Shown piece by piece: positions 62,201 to 64,000 of a DNA stretch of 64,000 bases (position 1 is the stretch's first letter; every line of letters begins with the position of its first letter). Source of the stretch: Paludibacter sp. UBA6032 (GTDB lineage: Bacteria; Bacteroidota; Bacteroidia; Bacteroidales; Paludibacteraceae); assembly GCA_002427885.1 (NCBI GenBank), contig DIZI01000001.1:1-64000 (forward strand), read 5' to 3'. Under the pieces are notes generated by a model that did no database searches, was not told the origin of the DNA, and saw only the letters and a list, made by a program, of their open reading frames with translations. Both the position numbers and the translations under genes were made by a program.

Positions 62201-63916
62201 TCAGGCGTGTGCACCCATTTTAAGCATCTGTACTTCACGCTCACTAAGGAAACGATATTTCCCACGCGGAAGACTCTTTTTGGTCAATCCTGCAAAGTAA
62301 ACCCGATCCAAACGAATAACTTTGTAACCTAATTTTTCAAATATTCTGCGTACAACGCGATTTTGGCCTGAATGAATTTCAATCCCAACTTGTTTTAAAT
62401 CACCTTCTTTTACAAATTCCAAAGCATCCACTTTAATAACTTCCTCGTCAAGACTGATACCACCCATTATGGTATTAAAATCAACTTCTTCAAGCGGTTT
62501 ATCCAAAGCAACATGGTAAATTTTCTTTTTATCATATTTCGGATGAGTAAGCTTCGAAGCCAAATCGCCATCGTTAGTTAGTAGTAAAACACCGGTTGTA
62601 TTTCTGTCCAAACGACCTACCGGATAAATTCTTTCGCTGCAGGCATTTTTAACCAGATCAAGTACAGTGAGGCGATCGTGTGTATCTTCCGAAGTAGTAA
62701 CACAATCTTTGGGTTTATTCAACAGAATATATACCTTTTTCTCTGATTGCACGGTTTGCTCGTGGAACATCACCTTATCCGTGATCAATACCTTCACACC
62801 CATCTCGGTTACGATTTGACCATTTACCGAAATCACACCGGCTAAAATATATTCGTCAGCCTCCCGACGGGAACAAATTCCCGCATTGGCCAAAAATTTA
62901 TTCAAACGGATCGGTTTGGTCGGATCCACCATAACCTTTTGGTATTCGAGTTGTTTCTTGTTGCTGTATTTTGAATTCGGATCGTAATCATCACTCCGTT
63001 TGCGGAATGTCACTCCATCCTTTTTATTATCGTAACGGGTTTCGGTATATTCCGATCTTTTTCCTTCCGGTAATTTTTGCAAATTCAGTTTGCCGGTACG
63101 AGGCTCATCATCCGAAGATTCTCTGAATCTCCCATAAACTTTTTCACCATTGGCATCTGTATTTAACGGGCGAATGTCCTTATCATAAGGTTTACGCGGA
63201 CCATACGATGGTTTGCTATCGCGACCTTCAAAAGGTTTACGATCACCAAAAGGTTTGCGGTCACCATAAGCCGGTTTGCTGTCACGGTTTTCCCATGGCT
63301 TTTTATCACCATATGCCGGGCGGGAATCTCTGTCACCGAAAGGTTTACGATCGCCGGAAGCGGGTTTACTATCACGATTCTCCCAGGGTTTCTTATCTCC
63401 AAATGCAGGGCGTGCCTTTAATTCGGCAGCTTTGCGTTCAGCGTAGGTAGGTTTACCTTCACCACCAACATATCTTTCGCTGCTGGCAGGTTTTCTATCA
63501 CCAAATGCAGGGCGAGAATCTCTGTCTCCATAAGGTTTACGATCACTGTATGCAGGTTTGCTATCATTATTTTCCCAGGGTTTACGATCACCGTAAGGTT
63601 TTCTGTCGCCGAAGGCCGGTTTGCTATCTCTGTTTTCCCATGGTTTTCTTTCACCAAAGGGTTTATTATCTCTGCTTCCAAAAGGTTTTTTATCACCATA
63701 AGCGGGTCGACTATCATCCTTTTTCTTATAGTCTGAACTTCCGGCTGAGCGATTATCATCGCGTGACGATCTGTCAGAACCAAATTTTGCGGCTCCTCTT
63801 GAGCCTTTTAATATCGATTTCACATCGCGTTTCTCAAACGGTTTACCATCACGGCCGGCACCAGCAGTCGATTTTCCTTTCGAACTTCCTTGCCATTTTT
63901 CATTATTCGTTTTCAT
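62201..63916 (-). CDS. rluB: RluB/RsuA-family pseudouridine synthase with repetitive N-terminus
   Basis: A 571-residue protein. Residues about 335-400 form an S4 RNA-binding domain (IRLNKFLANAGICSRREADEYILAGVISVNG). Residues about 405-565 form the pseudouridine synthase domain with catalytic Asp in GRLDRNTTGVLLLTNDG, plus KKIYHVALDKPL, SGQNRVVRRIFEKLGYKVIRLDRV and FAGLTKKSLPRGKYRFLSE. It modifies 23S rRNA (RluB type). The first 300 residues are an unusual low-complexity extension, made of repeats such as GDRKPWENRDSKPAYGDRKP, rich in Lys, Arg, Asp, Pro and Gly and predicted disordered. Such extensions are known in Bacteroidetes homologues. A possible -7 element (GACCTTTGC, one mismatch) lies upstream near 63945. 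Confidence 0.9.
   Translation of the reverse strand: MKTNNEKWQGSSKGKSTAGAGRDGKPFEKRDVKSILKGSRGAAKFGSDRSSRDDNRSAGSSDYKKKDDSRPAYGDKKPFGSRDNKPFGERKPWENRDSKPAFGDRKPYGDRKPWENNDSKPAYSDRKPYGDRDSRPAFGDRKPASSERYVGGEGKPTYAERKAAELKARPAFGDKKPWENRDSKPASGDRKPFGDRDSRPAYGDKKPWENRDSKPAYGDRKPFGDRKPFEGRDSKPSYGPRKPYDKDIRPLNTDANGEKVYGRFRESSDDEPRTGKLNLQKLPEGKRSEYTETRYDNKKDGVTFRKRSDDYDPNSKYSNKKQLEYQKVMVDPTKPIRLNKFLANAGICSRREADEYILAGVISVNGQIVTEMGVKVLITDKVMFHEQTVQSEKKVYILLNKPKDCVTTSEDTHDRLTVLDLVKNACSERIYPVGRLDRNTTGVLLLTNDGDLASKLTHPKYDKKKIYHVALDKPLEEVDFNTIMGGISLDEEVIKVDALEFVKEGDLKQVGIEIHSGQNRVVRRIFEKLGYKVIRLDRVYFAGLTKKSLPRGKYRFLSEREVQMLKMGAHA
63181..63721 (-). repeat. coding repeats of the RluB N-terminal extension
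   Basis: Degenerate units of about 10-14 codons encode variants of GDRKPFGDRDSRPAYGDKKPW, about a dozen times. The DNA repeats are imperfect, which argues for old protein-level repetition rather than recent slippage. Confidence 0.75.
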
Positions 63917-64000
63917 TCAAATTTTTTATTTGTATTTGGGGTGCAAAGGTCGTAATAATTCTCGAATAAACAGCACATTTTTAGCCTAAAAGCAAGTTTA

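Noticed and set aside
63181..63721. Regular repeats that might be taken for a CRISPR array
   Set aside because: The repeats are imperfect, in frame and encode the low-complexity part of the RluB-like protein; there are no uniform spacers or cas genes.

Overview
This window is chromosomal DNA of a member of the Bacteroidota, most likely order Bacteroidales. The evidence is the promoter type (TTTG, about 20 bp, then TAnnTTTG), a SusC/SusD pair, a DUF4249/TonB-receptor pair, and three secreted proteins ending in type IX secretion (T9SS) C-terminal domains. A T9SS-positive Bacteroidales outside the genus Bacteroides fits best; genus and species cannot be fixed from the sequence. No tRNA, rRNA, insertion sequence, phage or CRISPR array was seen.

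Positions 1-22,800 carry ordinary chromosomal genes: uvrA, a small membrane protein, a polysaccharide deacetylase/glycosyltransferase pair, a creatininase-family amidohydrolase, a second glycosyltransferase, groES-groEL, a GH20 hexosaminidase on the minus strand, udk, a PolB-type 3'-5' exonuclease, an MltF-like lytic transglycosylase, serB, a Rossmann oxidoreductase, a TonB-dependent receptor with its DUF4249 lipoprotein, and ald.

Positions 23,000-54,260 hold a large polysaccharide utilization locus for alginate or a related uronate-rich glycan, all on the plus strand. It contains a PL8 lyase, a FadR/UxuR-type GntR regulator, SusC, SusD and a small FIVAR-like lipoprotein, three PL6 lyases, two PL38-like (PF05426) lyases, a GH88 unsaturated uronyl hydrolase, a jelly-roll lyase-like T9SS protein, a GH2 enzyme, a TIM-barrel isomerase-like protein, an esterase, an unknown T9SS jelly-roll protein, a PL17 oligoalginate lyase, a KdgF-type cupin, an MFS hexuronate transporter and an SDR reductase. 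The path is readable: surface and periplasmic lyases cut the polymer, SusCD imports oligomers, PL17 makes unsaturated monouronate, KdgF linearises it, the MFS protein carries it across the inner membrane, and the SDR reduces DEH to KDG. KDG kinase and KDPG aldolase are not in the window.

The strongest non-gene signal is a set of 12-bp palindromes, TTGGTNNACCAA, at the promoters of gntR, susC, the second lyase operon and the PL17 operon. At three of these the operator is fused to the -7 box at an identical offset, and at two of them a second copy follows 16 bp later. The motif matches the core of the E. coli UxuR/ExuR operator and defines a self-contained, autoregulated regulon.

Positions 54,300-64,000 return to chromosomal genes: an AspT/YidE-type transporter, bifunctional hisB, a PafA-like alkaline phosphatase homologue that seems to have lost its catalytic residues, a PatB-type cystathionine beta-lyase, ung, a TIGR01777 epimerase and an RluB-type pseudouridine synthase with a long charged repetitive N-terminus.
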